A stretch of 57,092 nucleotides of DNA, taken from the NCBI RefSeq assembly GCF_001316245.1, contig NZ_BBDM01000010.1, forward strand, positions 1 to 57,092. Reading direction: 5' to 3'. The translations under genes and the position numbers were made by a program. This stretch comes from Vulcanisaeta sp. JCM 14467. GTDB taxonomy: Archaea > Thermoproteota > Thermoprotei > Thermoproteales > Thermocladiaceae. Below the pieces are notes generated by a model. That model was not told the origin of the DNA, did no database searches, and saw only the letters and a program-made list of their open reading frames with translations. Shown here in pieces: positions 37,592 through 47,203 of this stretch; the stretch's first letter is position 1, and each line of letters opens with the position of its first letter.

Positions 37592-37724
37592 TACCTCAAC
37601 GATCTACTTATTGATTTATTATTTTAACTTAAGGAAGGGCTCGATCTGAATGTAATGGAGGAAAGTAACTGAAGGGATGAAAAACGTAGAGAAAGGCTTA
37701 AATACTCAGTAATACTTGAAATAC

Positions 37725-38189
37725 ATGATTAACATGTCAAGCAGTTCAGGCAGTGGTGAGGAAAGTGGTGAAAGGAAGACTGTGACTATTAGGGGATTAA
37801 GTACTGACATTTATGACAGGGTAAGCAAGCTTGCTAGGGAGACGGGGACCACAATAGGTGAGATAGTAAATGAGGCCCTTAGAAGGTATATAACAACCCT
37901 CGAAAATATATCTAGAGCCATTGATAACATGATTAGGTCAGGCGACGTTGTTGTAATAAGCGGTGTTTCATCACTAACCGTGACAAGGGCAGACCTAGAG
38001 GCTTTAGATAAGCCCGTGATTTTTAAGGACATGGACGAGCTCATCTTCGCTGAGGATGTTAATAATGATATCATAAAGAATAAGGTTGCTAGGATAGTCA
38101 ATGTGAACACGGTCTATGTGCCGAAATCCGTATCAACGTTGCTAATAGCCTCGAAGAGTGAGTTCGTGAAAAAGATTGTCCCGAGGTGA
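37725..38189 (+). CDS. Ribbon-helix-helix regulator with C-terminal effector-like part
   Basis: 154 residues. After a Ser/Gly-rich leader, KTVTIRGLSTDIYDRVSKLA and GTTIGEIVNEALRRYI form the strand-helix-helix of CopG/Arc-type DNA-binding dimers (about residues 20-60). The remaining 90 residues (RSGDVVVISGVSSLTVTRAD) are strand-rich and may bind a ligand or partner. TATA GCTTAAATAC (about 37697-37706) lies 25 nt before ATG 37725. Targets are unknown; the divergent operon at 37591 is a candidate. Confidence 0.75.
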   Translation: MINMSSSSGSGEESGERKTVTIRGLSTDIYDRVSKLARETGTTIGEIVNEALRRYITTLENISRAIDNMIRSGDVVVISGVSSLTVTRADLEALDKPVIFKDMDELIFAEDVNNDIIKNKVARIVNVNTVYVPKSVSTLLIASKSEFVKKIVPR

Positions 38190-38228
38190 TTAACCTTAAT
38201 AAATTCATTGTTTGCCTGTTAAAATCAC

Positions 38229-39143
38229 GTGAAGGTTCTTGTCATTGGCGTTGGTTCAATGGGAATGAATCACATTAAGGTATTAGCACAGTTGAGAAAG
38301 GAGGGTTTAGTGACTGAGATTTACGCAGTAGATATTGATAAACAAAGGCTTGAGGTTGCTAAGAACCTGGGTGCTGACTTAGTATTCACTGACTATCACG
38401 ATGCTCTAGCGCGTAAGCCTGACCTGGGCATAATAGCTGTCCCAACAGCGCTTCACTACGCAGTCGCAAGCGATCTAATAAGTCATATGGACCTACTGAT
38501 CGAGAAGCCAGTCACGGAGAGACTTGAGGATGCCCTTGACCTATACCGTAAATCGAAATCTCTCGGCAGGAGGATATTCGTTGGCCATATCGAGAGGTTT
38601 AACCCCGTGTATAAGGCTTTAATTAATGATATTGGTAATGAGAAGCCAATCTACATAGAGTCAATAAGGGCTGGCAAGTTAAGGGGTAATCTACAATCAT
38701 ACGGTAATGTACTCCTTGACCTCGGGATTCACGATATAGACCTCGTGCTTAGCATGATTAATGAGGATAAGGTTAGGGTCCTAAGTACGGTTCTTAAGGG
38801 TGTTCCTGTTACCACGGCGTGGGCGTTACTGGGTATTGGCGATACAATATATCTACTTCACGCATCATGGGACTATGAGGTTAGGATTAGGAGGATTCAG
38901 GTTACTTTAAGGAATAGGTATTATGATGCTGACCTACTGAATAAGGTGCTTATTCGTGATGGGGTCAGACACGTGGTAGAGGGTCCCGACCAATTAAGGC
39001 AGGAGTTAATGCATGTAATAAATGCCCTGAGAGGTGTTGAGAAGCCCATCATAGACATGGCCGATGGTATTAAGGCGTTGGCCGTAGTTAATGGGATTCT
39101 TATGAATAATCCCGTTATAGACCTTAGTGAATTATTAACGTGA
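38229..39143 (+). CDS. Gfo/Idh/MocA family oxidoreductase
   Basis: NAD(P)-dependent sugar or polyol dehydrogenase family. The Rossmann loop GVGSMGMNHIKVL opens the protein, the signature LLIEKPV is at about residue 90, and HIERFNPVYKA and LLDLGIHDIDLV follow, giving 304 residues. GTG 38229 is 27 nt after TATA CTTAATAAATTC. The 3' end overlaps the convergent gene by nine bases. Substrate unknown. Confidence 0.9.
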   Translation: MKVLVIGVGSMGMNHIKVLAQLRKEGLVTEIYAVDIDKQRLEVAKNLGADLVFTDYHDALARKPDLGIIAVPTALHYAVASDLISHMDLLIEKPVTERLEDALDLYRKSKSLGRRIFVGHIERFNPVYKALINDIGNEKPIYIESIRAGKLRGNLQSYGNVLLDLGIHDIDLVLSMINEDKVRVLSTVLKGVPVTTAWALLGIGDTIYLLHASWDYEVRIRRIQVTLRNRYYDADLLNKVLIRDGVRHVVEGPDQLRQELMHVINALRGVEKPIIDMADGIKALAVVNGILMNNPVIDLSELLT

Positions 39144-39494
39144 AAAGTCAATAATTGATTTAACCCTAACAATGTACTTACTAGCTAAATCCTCAGCCCA
39201 CTTAGGCAATTTGAGCATTACTATTACCTCATTAACTAGGGCCTCCGCATCACCGCAATCACTCAATCCCTGATCCCTACAGATCTTAACCAAGTACTTA
39301 CTCCTAGCTTCAAACAAGTCCCTATCCATGACAACCCTATTACAATCATGATCATAAGTCCAACCTCTCCTCAAATCCCTTAAATGAAGGAGTAGATGAG
39401 CCGTGATCCTGCCAAGGTTCATTGGACCAGGCGCTACGTAAATACCCTCATTAATCGCATAGCAACTACCACGCCCCATGTAAATATTCGCCAT
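39135..39494 (-). CDS. Hypothetical protein
   Basis: 119 residues with four cysteines, a conserved-looking patch GYIYVAPGPMNLGRI-like (IYVAPGPMNLGRITAHLLLH) and a helical second half (DLASKYIVRVKSI). No family recognised. TATA-like ACCTTTATTTG lies about 27 nt before ATG 39494. Confidence 0.55.
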   Translation of the reverse strand: MANIYMGRGSCYAINEGIYVAPGPMNLGRITAHLLLHLRDLRRGWTYDHDCNRVVMDRDLFEARSKYLVKICRDQGLSDCGDAEALVNEVIVMLKLPKWAEDLASKYIVRVKSIIDFSR

Positions 39495-39649
39495 CGAAAA
39501 TAATCAACATACCAAGTCAAATAAAGGTATCATTTTTAATGACTAAAACCATTAACACAATGATTCACAACAAGCGTTGGAATATGGAAGTTCCCAATAT
39601 GGGAATCGCTCATAAAATAGGAGGAAGTGAGAATAGGTTTATAATGACT

Positions 39650-39724
39650 TGGTGGGCCCGCGGGATTCGAACCCGGGATCTCCCGCGCGTGAGGCGGGCA
39701 TCCTAACCGCTAGACTACGGGCCC
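39650..39724 (-). tRNA. tRNA-Val (anticodon CAC)
   Basis: Acceptor GGGCCCG, D arm TCTAGCGGTTAGGA, anticodon arm CCCGC-CTCACGC-GCGGG (anticodon CAC), T arm GTTCGAATC, and encoded CCA (39652-39650); 75 nt, no intron. TATA TTTTTAAAG near 39743-39753 on the minus strand is the promoter. Confidence 0.92.
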
Positions 39725-39919
39725 TGAGGCATTAGCCTTTATTTGTTTTTAAAGTATTTTTCTCATGGACTTACCCCGTGGCGTTGCTTAATTACAGGGT
39801 CTTGTTATATTGCTGATTCCGCATTCAATCTCTTAGTCTCCTTTTACTTAGTTATTTTTGTAGGTTATGTTAATTGGATAGTATGTCTTATATTTGAAAC
39901 CTGGTTGTGACTGCTTGGT

Positions 39920-40244
39920 ATGAATAGGAGGATTAAGGTTAACGGGTTACCCTATAAAACCCGTGTTTATATTAATAACCAGGTCCTGATACCGTCCGAA
40001 TTAGTTAAGCTTCTTGGTATTGAGAGGAGTCTTTTTTGCTGATGTGGTTATTAAGCATGAGGGTAGGGTCATAAGCATCAATGGCGTTAGACTCCTTAGA
40101 AACAGACGGGCAACCTCCAGGCAATTCACAATCCCTAGAGAGATCAGGGAGGCCTATGGTATAAAGCCCCTTGATGAGATCGAGATCATTAGTGTAGAGC
40201 CTGTTGAGATTACTGGTAGGAGGAATGCTGTGCTAAATCCCTAA
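39920..40244 (+). CDS. Tandem AbrB/SpoVT-like DNA-binding protein, one frameshift
   Basis: With one T removed from the run at 40032-40037 the product is about 107 residues: RVYINNQVLIPSELVKLLGI and RRATSRQFTIPREIREAYGI are two swapped-hairpin halves of the AbrB kind, each ending in a helix and GI(K)PLDEI-type strand. AbrB proteins act as dimeric transcription regulators or antitoxins. TATA CTTATATTTG (about 39887-39896) is 27 nt before ATG 39920. The gene is alone, without a toxin nearby. Confidence 0.7.
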
Positions 40245-40639
40245 ACCTGCCTTCCTTCTCTCGTTCTCCAGGATCTTTGTGGCGCTTATGTAGAGTATTA
40301 TGGCGGCTGGTATGTAGTACAACGGCAGTCCGCCATGTATCGGTATTGTTGGGTATGTAAAGATGTGTAAATTCCTAATGTAGCCCCATGAATGTGTACA
40401 TGACCAATAAACAGCCAGAACATTGCATCCTCACTCCACACAGCAACATCAGCCGCAAACAACCACTGCCAGAAATCACCAAAGGCTACCCAGGGTATTG
40501 CAAGCACGATGGCCACGCCAATCCTATAAAGCCACATTCCGAGCCATGGGTGGTAATGAACGAGCGCTAAGTACCAAGAGTTTGTTGGGTCGTGGTGAAA
40601 TGCATATATAAGCTCGGGTAAGATCATGGCCTCAATCAT
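40233..40639 (-). CDS. Multi-helix membrane protein, one frameshift
   Basis: About 136 residues: hydrophobic stretches WLGMWLYRIGVAIVLAIPWV, then WQWLFAADVAVWSEDAMFWL and, after one missing base near 40386, LPLYYIPAAIILYISATKIL. Rich in Trp and His (FHHDPTNSWYLALVHYHPW, GHVHIH), which could bind metal or heme. No family recognised. Ends in the 3' end of the AbrB-like gene (12-base overlap). Confidence 0.5.
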
Positions 40640-40735
40640 GCATAGCCTATACCCGTCATTAATGGTGGTATTGTTAATTTAACCCAATTAACCATATTTA
40701 ATCGCTTGGTAAAGTAAGGATCCTTATTAATCTTG

Positions 40736-41848
40736 CTATTCTATTGCTGTTTTTGTTTTATATATCTTTATGCCCTCCTTCCTTAATGCGTTTAGTACTT
40801 GGTTTAGTATTGCTTTGTTCTTCATGTACGTCTCCTCGATTGGTGTTAATCCCTCACCCCTCACCTCACCCCTTGCCACTAGGTCAGCCACTACGGCTGC
40901 TGTGAAGCCCGTTAGCCTAGCCATCGACGTGAATCCACCTTGGGCATAATCAACGCCCTCAAACCTAACTGCGGCATAGTCATCACCCATCTTACCTCTA
41001 GCCTCGATAATCATTAACGAGAAGTCATTAGCACCAGGCTTAAGTGATTTGGAGAGGACTAGCTTGGCAGTCTCAAAGTCACTGAGTAAGCCAAGGTCCT
41101 TGAGAATTCTCATAACTTCTAAATGTTTCTTCCACCTAATCGTCCTTTCATAAGCACTCCTTAAAGTGCTGAAGTACTTGGGTAGTGTAACGAGTAGCGT
41201 GCTCAAACCATCAGTGTAAAACTCCGCGAATTCGCCATTGACGAGCCAGGTCCTGAACTCGAAGATTTCCGCCAAAGGCTCAACACTGACCACCTTGCCA
41301 TCCCTAATGATTGTTGCTGGCCTAACGTACTCATCAACTGTGCTATCGAGTGAGAATAGGATTTCATAGTACAGGGGAGGCCTTGGATCAACTGGATTGC
41401 CACCAACGTGTATGCCAACCTCCTCAACAACCTCAAGCTCGCTGGCGGCAGCCATTGCCAGTAAATTTGTGAGCCCGGGGGCCCAACCACAGGCAGGGAT
41501 AACAATCGGCCCATTACTTAATTTACGGGCTAGCTCCTCACTGTACTTCCACATGAATATTAGGTCAATAATGGGCTTGCCAAGCTCGTGAATCTTGAGG
41601 ACGACGTCATCAGCGATTGACTGTGGAACCGCGCTAACAATCACATCATTCTCGCTGGCAATCCTCCTCAAGTCCTCCTGCTTCGTTGCATTAGCCTTAA
41701 CCGCGTTGTTAATGCCCAACCGCCTAGCTTCATTAATGGCCTCCTCACTAACGTCATAACCATTAACAACATGACCTGTATGCCTAACCAGGTAATATGC
41801 AATTGCACGACCCATGGGACCTAAACCAACAACACCAACAGAAACCAC
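40736..41848 (-). CDS. Saccharopine dehydrogenase-like NAD(P) enzyme
   Basis: 370 residues. The opening VSVGVVGLGPMGRAIAYYL is a Rossmann loop, VIVSAVPQSIADDVV and PACGWAPGLTNLLAMAAASE follow, and GVDYAQGGFTSMARLTGFT is the C-terminal catalytic part of the saccharopine dehydrogenase/lysine-6-dehydrogenase group. GTG 41848 lies 26 nt after TATA CTTAATAAA, so it is preferred to the start at 41866. The exact amino-acid substrate is unknown. Confidence 0.78.
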   Translation of the reverse strand: MVSVGVVGLGPMGRAIAYYLVRHTGHVVNGYDVSEEAINEARRLGINNAVKANATKQEDLRRIASENDVIVSAVPQSIADDVVLKIHELGKPIIDLIFMWKYSEELARKLSNGPIVIPACGWAPGLTNLLAMAAASELEVVEEVGIHVGGNPVDPRPPLYYEILFSLDSTVDEYVRPATIIRDGKVVSVEPLAEIFEFRTWLVNGEFAEFYTDGLSTLLVTLPKYFSTLRSAYERTIRWKKHLEVMRILKDLGLLSDFETAKLVLSKSLKPGANDFSLMIIEARGKMGDDYAAVRFEGVDYAQGGFTSMARLTGFTAAVVADLVARGEVRGEGLTPIEETYMKNKAILNQVLNALRKEGIKIYKTKTAIE

Positions 41849-41892
41849 AAAACATAGGTTGCCCACTCTTTATTAAGTTCTAAGTTGTTTAG

Positions 41893-43704
41893 TCATTGAT
41901 TACCTGCCTCCTCACCCTCCTCAGTACTCAGGTAGTAATAATACTCGCCGATGTTCCTCTGAAGCCTATCTAGGTATGAATCCCTCTTATTGATCCTCGG
42001 CCTACCCACCTGGGGCTCTCTTCTAAACGTAACGTCTTGGCTCTTAAGGAACTCATTCATTCCAGTCCTTAGGTCAGTGGGTGGTTGGGCTATGCCATGC
42101 CTGCCTGGCTCGCCTAGGAATACCATGACTGACGTGCTTAGGTAATCGATCATTGTTATGTCATGCTCAATAACTAGCGCCACCACATCCCTCTCCTCAA
42201 TAATCCTCCTAATGACCGATGCAACCCTAACTCTCTGCTCAATGTCGAGATAAGCCATTGGCTCGTCAAGTAGGTAAACCTCTGCATCCTTAAGTAATGA
42301 GCCGGCAACAACGACCCTCTGGAGTTCGCCACCGCTTAGGCTTGATAATTCCCTATCCATTAAGGGCGTTAGTGACAATCCATTAGCGAGGTCAGGCCAA
42401 ATAATCCTTGACGTGAAGTCACTACCAACTGTCATGCTAGGTACTCCCTTACGGTCTTATCGCCATATTTAACGGCCAGGTCCCTGACGTATTGGGCTTA
42501 TAGCTGATTCTAACCTCGCCATGTGGTATTACAACTCCTGAATCAGGCTCTAACTCATTAACGAGGAGCCTTGCGAAGGTGGTCTTGCCAATCCCGTTGG
42601 GACCCAATACGCCAATGACCTCACCCCTATGTATAACCCCTGCCTTAACCTCAAGCTCAAAGTCCTCAAGTTTCTTTGTTAAATCAGTCCACTCAAGGAG
42701 TACCTTTTCCTTCTGCATGGGTCTTGGGGCTGGCTTAACCCTGAACTTAATGGGCTCCCTCCTAATCAGCATGTTCTCGCTTGCCAGGTAACCATTGAGG
42801 TACTCGTTGATTCCCTCCCTCGCACCCCTCGTGTGCGACACAATACCGTAAGCGCCAGGCTTACCGTAAAGGATAACCACCTGATCAGCCAGGTAATCAA
42901 GAACGGCGAGGTCATGGTCGATCACGATTACATACTTATCACCACCAGCAACCTCCTTAATCGCCTCGCAGCTCTCAACCTCTCGACTATGTCGAGGTGC
43001 GTTGTCGGCTCATCAAATATGTAAGTATCGGCATTCCTAAGGAGGGCTGCTGCAATGGCGAGTCTCTGGAGCTCACCGCCGCTTAACTTACTAACATCCC
43101 TATCGAGTAGGCGTGTGAGGTTCAGTTTCTCGGCAATCTTTAGAACATTTTCCACATTACCACCTACCTTCATTAATACATCCCTAACAGTCCCCTTAAC
43201 GTACATGGGTATTAACTCAATGTACTGAGGCTTATGAACGACCTTAACCTCACCCCTATAAAGCCTTGTCAGGTATGGCTGTAACTCCGTACCCCTGAAA
43301 AACCTCAGTATATCCTCAGTACTAACCTGCGAGTCCGTGCATAGGTTAGGCCTTAACTCGCCAGCGAGTATCTTAGCTATCGTTGTCTTACCCATCGCGT
43401 TCTGACCTATTATCCCAAGTACCCTGCCGAGCTTAGGCATGGGCAGCCTGAACAGTTTGAAGCCACTAGGCCCATACTGATGGACACAATCCTCACCCAA
43501 TTCACTTGGTAGGTTAACAATGGTTATGGCCTCGAAGGGGCACTTCCTAACGCATATGCCGCATGCCGTGCATAGGTCAGTAATGACTGGGTGGCCCAAC
43601 TGCTCATCCATGTAAATAGCCCTCTTGCCGCCCCTCACTATTGGGCAAAACCTAATACACTCTTGGCTACACTTCCTCGGCTGGCACAGGTCCTTATCAA
43701 CCAC
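41893..43704 (-). CDS. Ribosome recycling factor Rli1/ABCE1, three or more frameshifts
   Basis: Splits ribosomes after termination. N-terminal Fe-S motifs CQPRKCSQECIRFCP and CTACGICVRKCP, then NBD1 with GIIGQNAMGKTT, LSGGELQRLAIA and TYIFDEPTTHLD, then NBD2 with GVLGPNGIGKTT, LSGGELQRVVVA and VYLLDEPMAYLD. Bases are missing near 42965, 42495 and 42436, and the first codons (AVRVA before GTG 43704) need one more; the true ATG is probably near 43721. About 600 residues after repair. A single-copy essential gene, so the shifts are surely read errors. Confidence 0.95.
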
Positions 43705-43823
43705 GGCTACCCTAACGGCATTATCGACGGTTTATGAAGACTTAAGTGGAATTAAACCTTATGCCCTGAATAAATCACGCTGGAGAGTAATACTAATTAA
43801 GGCTTGGTCATTAGGCTCGGTTA

Positions 43824-44504
43824 ATGAATTTGAGGATTGAGCGTAAGCACCTCTACGCAGCATTAACGCTTTACCTGCTTTATGCACTGTTAACAGTTTA
43901 CATAATCACAAGTGGAGAGAACAATCCATTGAATACCCACCTATTCTTCGCAATCTTCAACAACAAACTACCCCAGTTAACGCCACTGCTCACGGTAATA
44001 AGCGTTGACGATTATGGAAGGGCGTTCTTCTGGATACCCGTGGCCTTAATACTATGGTACTTCGGTGGCAGGTATAGGAGGGCTAGCGTTCTTATGGTTT
44101 CGGCCTTTGTGATTAGCCTGGTACTTGGTGAGTTTATGAAGCACGTATTATATGAGCCAAGGCCATTCCTAGTGCTACACATAACGCCGTTGATCCATGA
44201 GCAACCCGACTCATCATATCCATCGGGGCACGCATTAATCGTCAGTACTGGTGCGTATTCATCAATCGTGGCATTACCCTGGTACATCTCGTTACCCCTG
44301 ACTGTGGAGGCGCTATTGGTGTCTTACGGTAGGGTTTACGTGGGTGTTCACTGGCCGCTTGATGTAGTTGCTGGTTGGTTATTGGGAATCGCTAATGTGG
44401 AGCTTGTGCTCGCCCTTCCCTGGTACTACGACCTCATCCACCTAATAATGAAGAAGCTACTTGGCTGGCTGAGTTACCGACCTGAGGGTTCTCCGGCCAA
44501 TTAG
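43824..44504 (+). CDS. PAP2 superfamily membrane phosphatase
   Basis: 226 residues, about six helices. Motifs in order: KHVLYEPRP (about residue 110), SYPSGHALI (about 132) and SYGRVYVGVHWPLDVVAG (about 170), which are the three phosphatase signature motifs of lipid and undecaprenyl/dolichyl phosphate phosphatases. In archaea such enzymes recycle dolichyl diphosphate or lipid phosphates. The 3' end overlaps trmI by 48 bases. Confidence 0.9.
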   Translation: MNLRIERKHLYAALTLYLLYALLTVYIITSGENNPLNTHLFFAIFNNKLPQLTPLLTVISVDDYGRAFFWIPVALILWYFGGRYRRASVLMVSAFVISLVLGEFMKHVLYEPRPFLVLHITPLIHEQPDSSYPSGHALIVSTGAYSSIVALPWYISLPLTVEALLVSYGRVYVGVHWPLDVVAGWLLGIANVELVLALPWYYDLIHLIMKKLLGWLSYRPEGSPAN

Positions 44505-45270
44505 AATATAACCCGTATGCGCGTTGACCCAGGTCTGCGGCCTGACCTCGTTAGGCTCGGTCTTCCACTCCCTAACCATCACATCAACCATCTTAACATC
44601 AACATAGCCGTAATCACTCATCGCGGTGAGAACCTTAATGACTTGATTCGCGGTTGGGACATACACTACGAGAGTACCATCAGCCTTAAGGCCTCTGTTG
44701 CCTTAGGTATTGCGTTCCAGGGATCACCCATGTCCAGTATCACCGCGTCTAGGTCCCTCTCGGCAAAGCGTCGGCGATAACATCCCTAAGTTTCAGTTCA
44801 ACCCAATCAAGGAGACCAAGCATCTCAAGGTTCCTCCTGGCAGTGCTTATTGCATCCTCCCTCTTATCATAGCCATAAACCCTGCCACTTGGTCTCACGT
44901 AATAGGCAAGTATTGCTGTCATGAATCCGCTACCGACACCAGCCTCAGCGACCCTACTACCTGGGCCAACCCCAGCACCAATTATTATTTGGGCAGCATC
45001 CTTTGGGTAAATGACCTGGGTAACCCTATCAGCCCTCTCGAGCAGCATGTCCGTGATCAACGGCCTTAACAGGGCTACGCTATAGCCGAGGTTTGTCCTT
45101 ATTAAGGTACCGTATTCGCGGTTGATGATATCATCAGCATTTATAATACCCCTTATCGTACTTATCCTCGAACCCCTAACTACCCTAACCACAGACCTAA
45201 CGCCATCACCAACGATTAATACGTAATCCCCCTCCTTAATGGGCATACTCACTAACAATCGATTAAGCAT
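44457..45270 (-). CDS. trmI: tRNA (adenine-N1) methyltransferase TrmI, two frameshifts
   Basis: Methylates A57/A58 of tRNA. The N-terminal domain has IKEGDYVLIVGDG, then PRPLITDMLLERADRVTQVIYPKDAAQIII-type linker (RVTQVIYPKDAAQI), then AdoMet loop VAEAGVGSGFMTAIL and VYGYDKREDAISTA. Bases are missing near 44768 and 44687; the end is EWKTEPNEVRPQTWVNAHTG. The start is ambiguous: ATG 45270, GTG 45252 (best TATA distance) or ATG 45246. A large enzyme usually tetrameric. Confidence 0.85.
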
Positions 45271-45273
45271 GAA

Positions 45274-45882
45274 TTATTTATGAATTTTTAGGGAGTACTC
45301 ATCAACCACATTCTCAATATAATTCATGAACTCATCAAGAGTCCCACTAACCAAGCCCTTCTTAAACAACTCATTCCACCTATTGATTATCTCCCTAAAC
45401 TCAGCCTTGGCCTTCACGGCATCGCTTATCGATGCAATTTCAACCTTAAAGTTTGCGTAGCCTCCCTTATTAATCCCTGGGCAATATCCAAGGGCCTTAT
45501 CATAAACCTCGAACTTAACCACGCCACTATCAAGCCAGTAAATGAATGGGTAGTACCGACAAACATTGGGTTTAACGGGGTGTACTGAGCAAATTAGCTT
45601 ATCGCCAACCCACTTATTGAATATGCAGGTCCCGTCGAGTCTCTTCTTAAGCACTAGGTAGTACTCACCATCCCTAAGCCTTATCACTGGCTCATCCCAG
45701 TCAGCGGCCATGTCCTTAGGGAATAAGGCTAGGAACTCCCTGGGCTTCATACCCGTGTACCTGGCAATCCTAGCGATATCCCTATGAGTCACTGGTATCC
45801 AATAACGCCTACAGCACTCACCACACAATACGCATGTGAATCTAATCCTTGGAAATTCAGCCCTGGTTATAACAATGTTCAT
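45274..45882 (-). CDS. YkgJ-type cysteine cluster protein
   Basis: 202 residues. CVLCGECCRRYWIPVTHRDI (about residues 17-36) and CSVHPVKPNVCRYYPF (about 107-122) form the CxxCxxCC plus CxxxxxxxxxxC cluster of the YkgJ/UPF0153 family, thought to bind zinc or Fe-S. The function is not established. It lies just upstream of trmI on the same strand. Confidence 0.8.
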   Translation of the reverse strand: MNIVITRAEFPRIRFTCVLCGECCRRYWIPVTHRDIARIARYTGMKPREFLALFPKDMAADWDEPVIRLRDGEYYLVLKKRLDGTCIFNKWVGDKLICSVHPVKPNVCRYYPFIYWLDSGVVKFEVYDKALGYCPGINKGGYANFKVEIASISDAVKAKAEFREIINRWNELFKKGLVSGTLDEFMNYIENVVDEYSLKIHK

Positions 45883-45910
45883 ATTTATTCGGCTATTTTA
45901 AGCGTGCTTA

Positions 45911-46653
45911 TTACGAGGATTGTGTTTGGGATGAGGAACCCTTAGTCTCCTGTAAATACTTATTTATCTCCTCCATAGTCAATTTCCTAAATAGCTTTGT
46001 CTTAACATCAACAACACCAATCTCAAGCCTGTCAGGCTCGGGGGCCTCAAGCACAAGGCCCAGCGCCCTAATGGCTAGCTTTATGCAATCATCAAGGCTC
46101 ATGTCATACTTATACTCCTTCTCGAGGAATTCAGTTATCCTTGATGACTCGGCTCCCATGGCTACTGCATAGAAGCCGAAGTATATACCGCCTGGGTCTG
46201 TTTGGAATAGCCTTGGTCCATGCTTGTCGACACCGCCAACTATTAGAGCAGCGCCAAAGGGCCTTACACCGCCATACTGCGTATGCATTTGCTTTAAGTC
46301 ACTGATTCTCTTGGTTAGTAATTCCACGTCTATAGGCTCGTCATAAAGCAACTTGTGCGTTTGCGCCTCCTGTCTCGCATACTCAATGAGCACCCTGGCA
46401 TCCGATAATAAGCCTGATGCTGCAATTCCAACGTGGTCATCAATCATATACACCTTCTCAATACTGCTCAAATCAATTAATGCGCTAACCTTCCTCTTCT
46501 CTGCCGCAAGCACGACACCATCAATGCATTTAATACCAACTGTCGCCCAACCCCTCTTAACAGCCTCACCTGCATACCTCACCTGATATAATTCCCCTTC
46601 TGGCTGAATATTGTTATGGCCCTATCATATCCGTAAACCTGTGGTGAGAACAT
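45911..46653 (-). CDS. psmA: Proteasome subunit alpha, one frameshift
   Basis: Outer-ring subunit of the 20S proteasome. ATG 46653 opens MFSPQVYGYDRAITIFSPEG, the N-terminal gate helix H0 and the reverse turn, and continues ELYQVRYAGEAVKRGWATVG after one missing C near 46601. GGVRPFGAALIVGGVDKHGP and AIRALGLVLEAPEPDRLEIGV follow. About 247 residues. The catalytic N-terminal threonine is absent, as expected of alpha. TATA CTAATAAGG is about 24 nt upstream. The upstream gene is divergent. Confidence 0.93.
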
Positions 46654-46762
46654 ACCCTTCGTTAATGCCTTATTAGGCGGGCTTTTTTAAATCAAACCTA
46701 CCTAATTACTTATTTTCTGTTGTGTGGCTTAGCGCGTAAGCTTTTTTAAATTAGTAATCGAG

Positions 46763-46774
46763 TCCGATATCGGA
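46763..46774. promoter_or_regulatory. 12-bp palindrome upstream of the NifX-like gene
   Basis: TCCGATATCGGA lies between the TATA box (TTTTTTAAATTAG, about 46742-46752) and ATG 46776, overlapping the likely transcription start. A repressor bound here would block initiation. Confidence 0.5.
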
Positions 46775-46775
46775 T

Positions 46776-47195
46776 ATGAGGATAGCCATATCCGTGAGTA
46801 ATGGCTTCGTATCAGGACCTGGCGAAGGCGATGAGGTCTGGATAGTCGAGGTTAAGGATGATGGCTCTTACGAGGTTGTTGAGCGTTATGAAAACCCAGC
46901 GAGGTATGCTCAGCAGGTTAGGGGTGTGTTTATGTTAAGGAGTGTTCTTGATCATGGCGTTAATACGGTAATACTTTCCGAAATAGGTCCCCCAGGCTAT
47001 AGGTGGGCAGTTGAGAAGGGGATTAGGATCTACATATTTGAGGGACGGGTCGAGGATGCAATTAGGGCATTCATTGAGGGTAAATTGAGCGAGGCTCAGG
47101 GACCAACGCATGGCGAGCATCATGGTCACCACGGTCATCATTGGCATAGACATGTTGAGGGTTTTGGTGAGTATGAGTTCCTTAAGCCTATGTAA
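46776..47195 (+). CDS. NifX/NafY-like metal-cluster-binding domain with His-rich tail
   Basis: 139 residues to the in-frame stop. MRIAISVSNGFVSGPGEGDE and VNTVILSEIGPPGYRWAVEK are the dinitrogenase Fe-Mo cofactor biosynthesis (NifX/NifB C-terminal) fold, used by archaeal small proteins that bind metal clusters. The end HGEHHGHHGHHWHRHVEGF is strongly His-rich. No nif genes are present, so nitrogen fixation is unlikely; a metal chaperone role is inferred. Frame and spacing suggest the methyltransferase that follows may be the same protein (one base short near 47195). Confidence 0.78.
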   Translation: MRIAISVSNGFVSGPGEGDEVWIVEVKDDGSYEVVERYENPARYAQQVRGVFMLRSVLDHGVNTVILSEIGPPGYRWAVEKGIRIYIFEGRVEDAIRAFIEGKLSEAQGPTHGEHHGHHGHHWHRHVEGFGEYEFLKPM

Positions 47196-47203
47196 GTAGT
47201 GGT

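Noticed and set aside
39650..39724. tRNA-Glu
   Set aside because: The body resembles crenarchaeal tRNA-Glu, but the anticodon triplet is CAC, which reads Val codons, and the acceptor GGGCCCG fits Val.
41893..43704. rli1 as a pseudogene
   Set aside because: Every domain and motif is intact in order, the gene is essential and single-copy in archaea, and the shifts are of the same one-base kind as elsewhere.
46776..47195. Nitrogenase cofactor gene
   Set aside because: NifX-like domains are common in archaea without nitrogenase, and no nifH, D, K, E or B gene is in the window.
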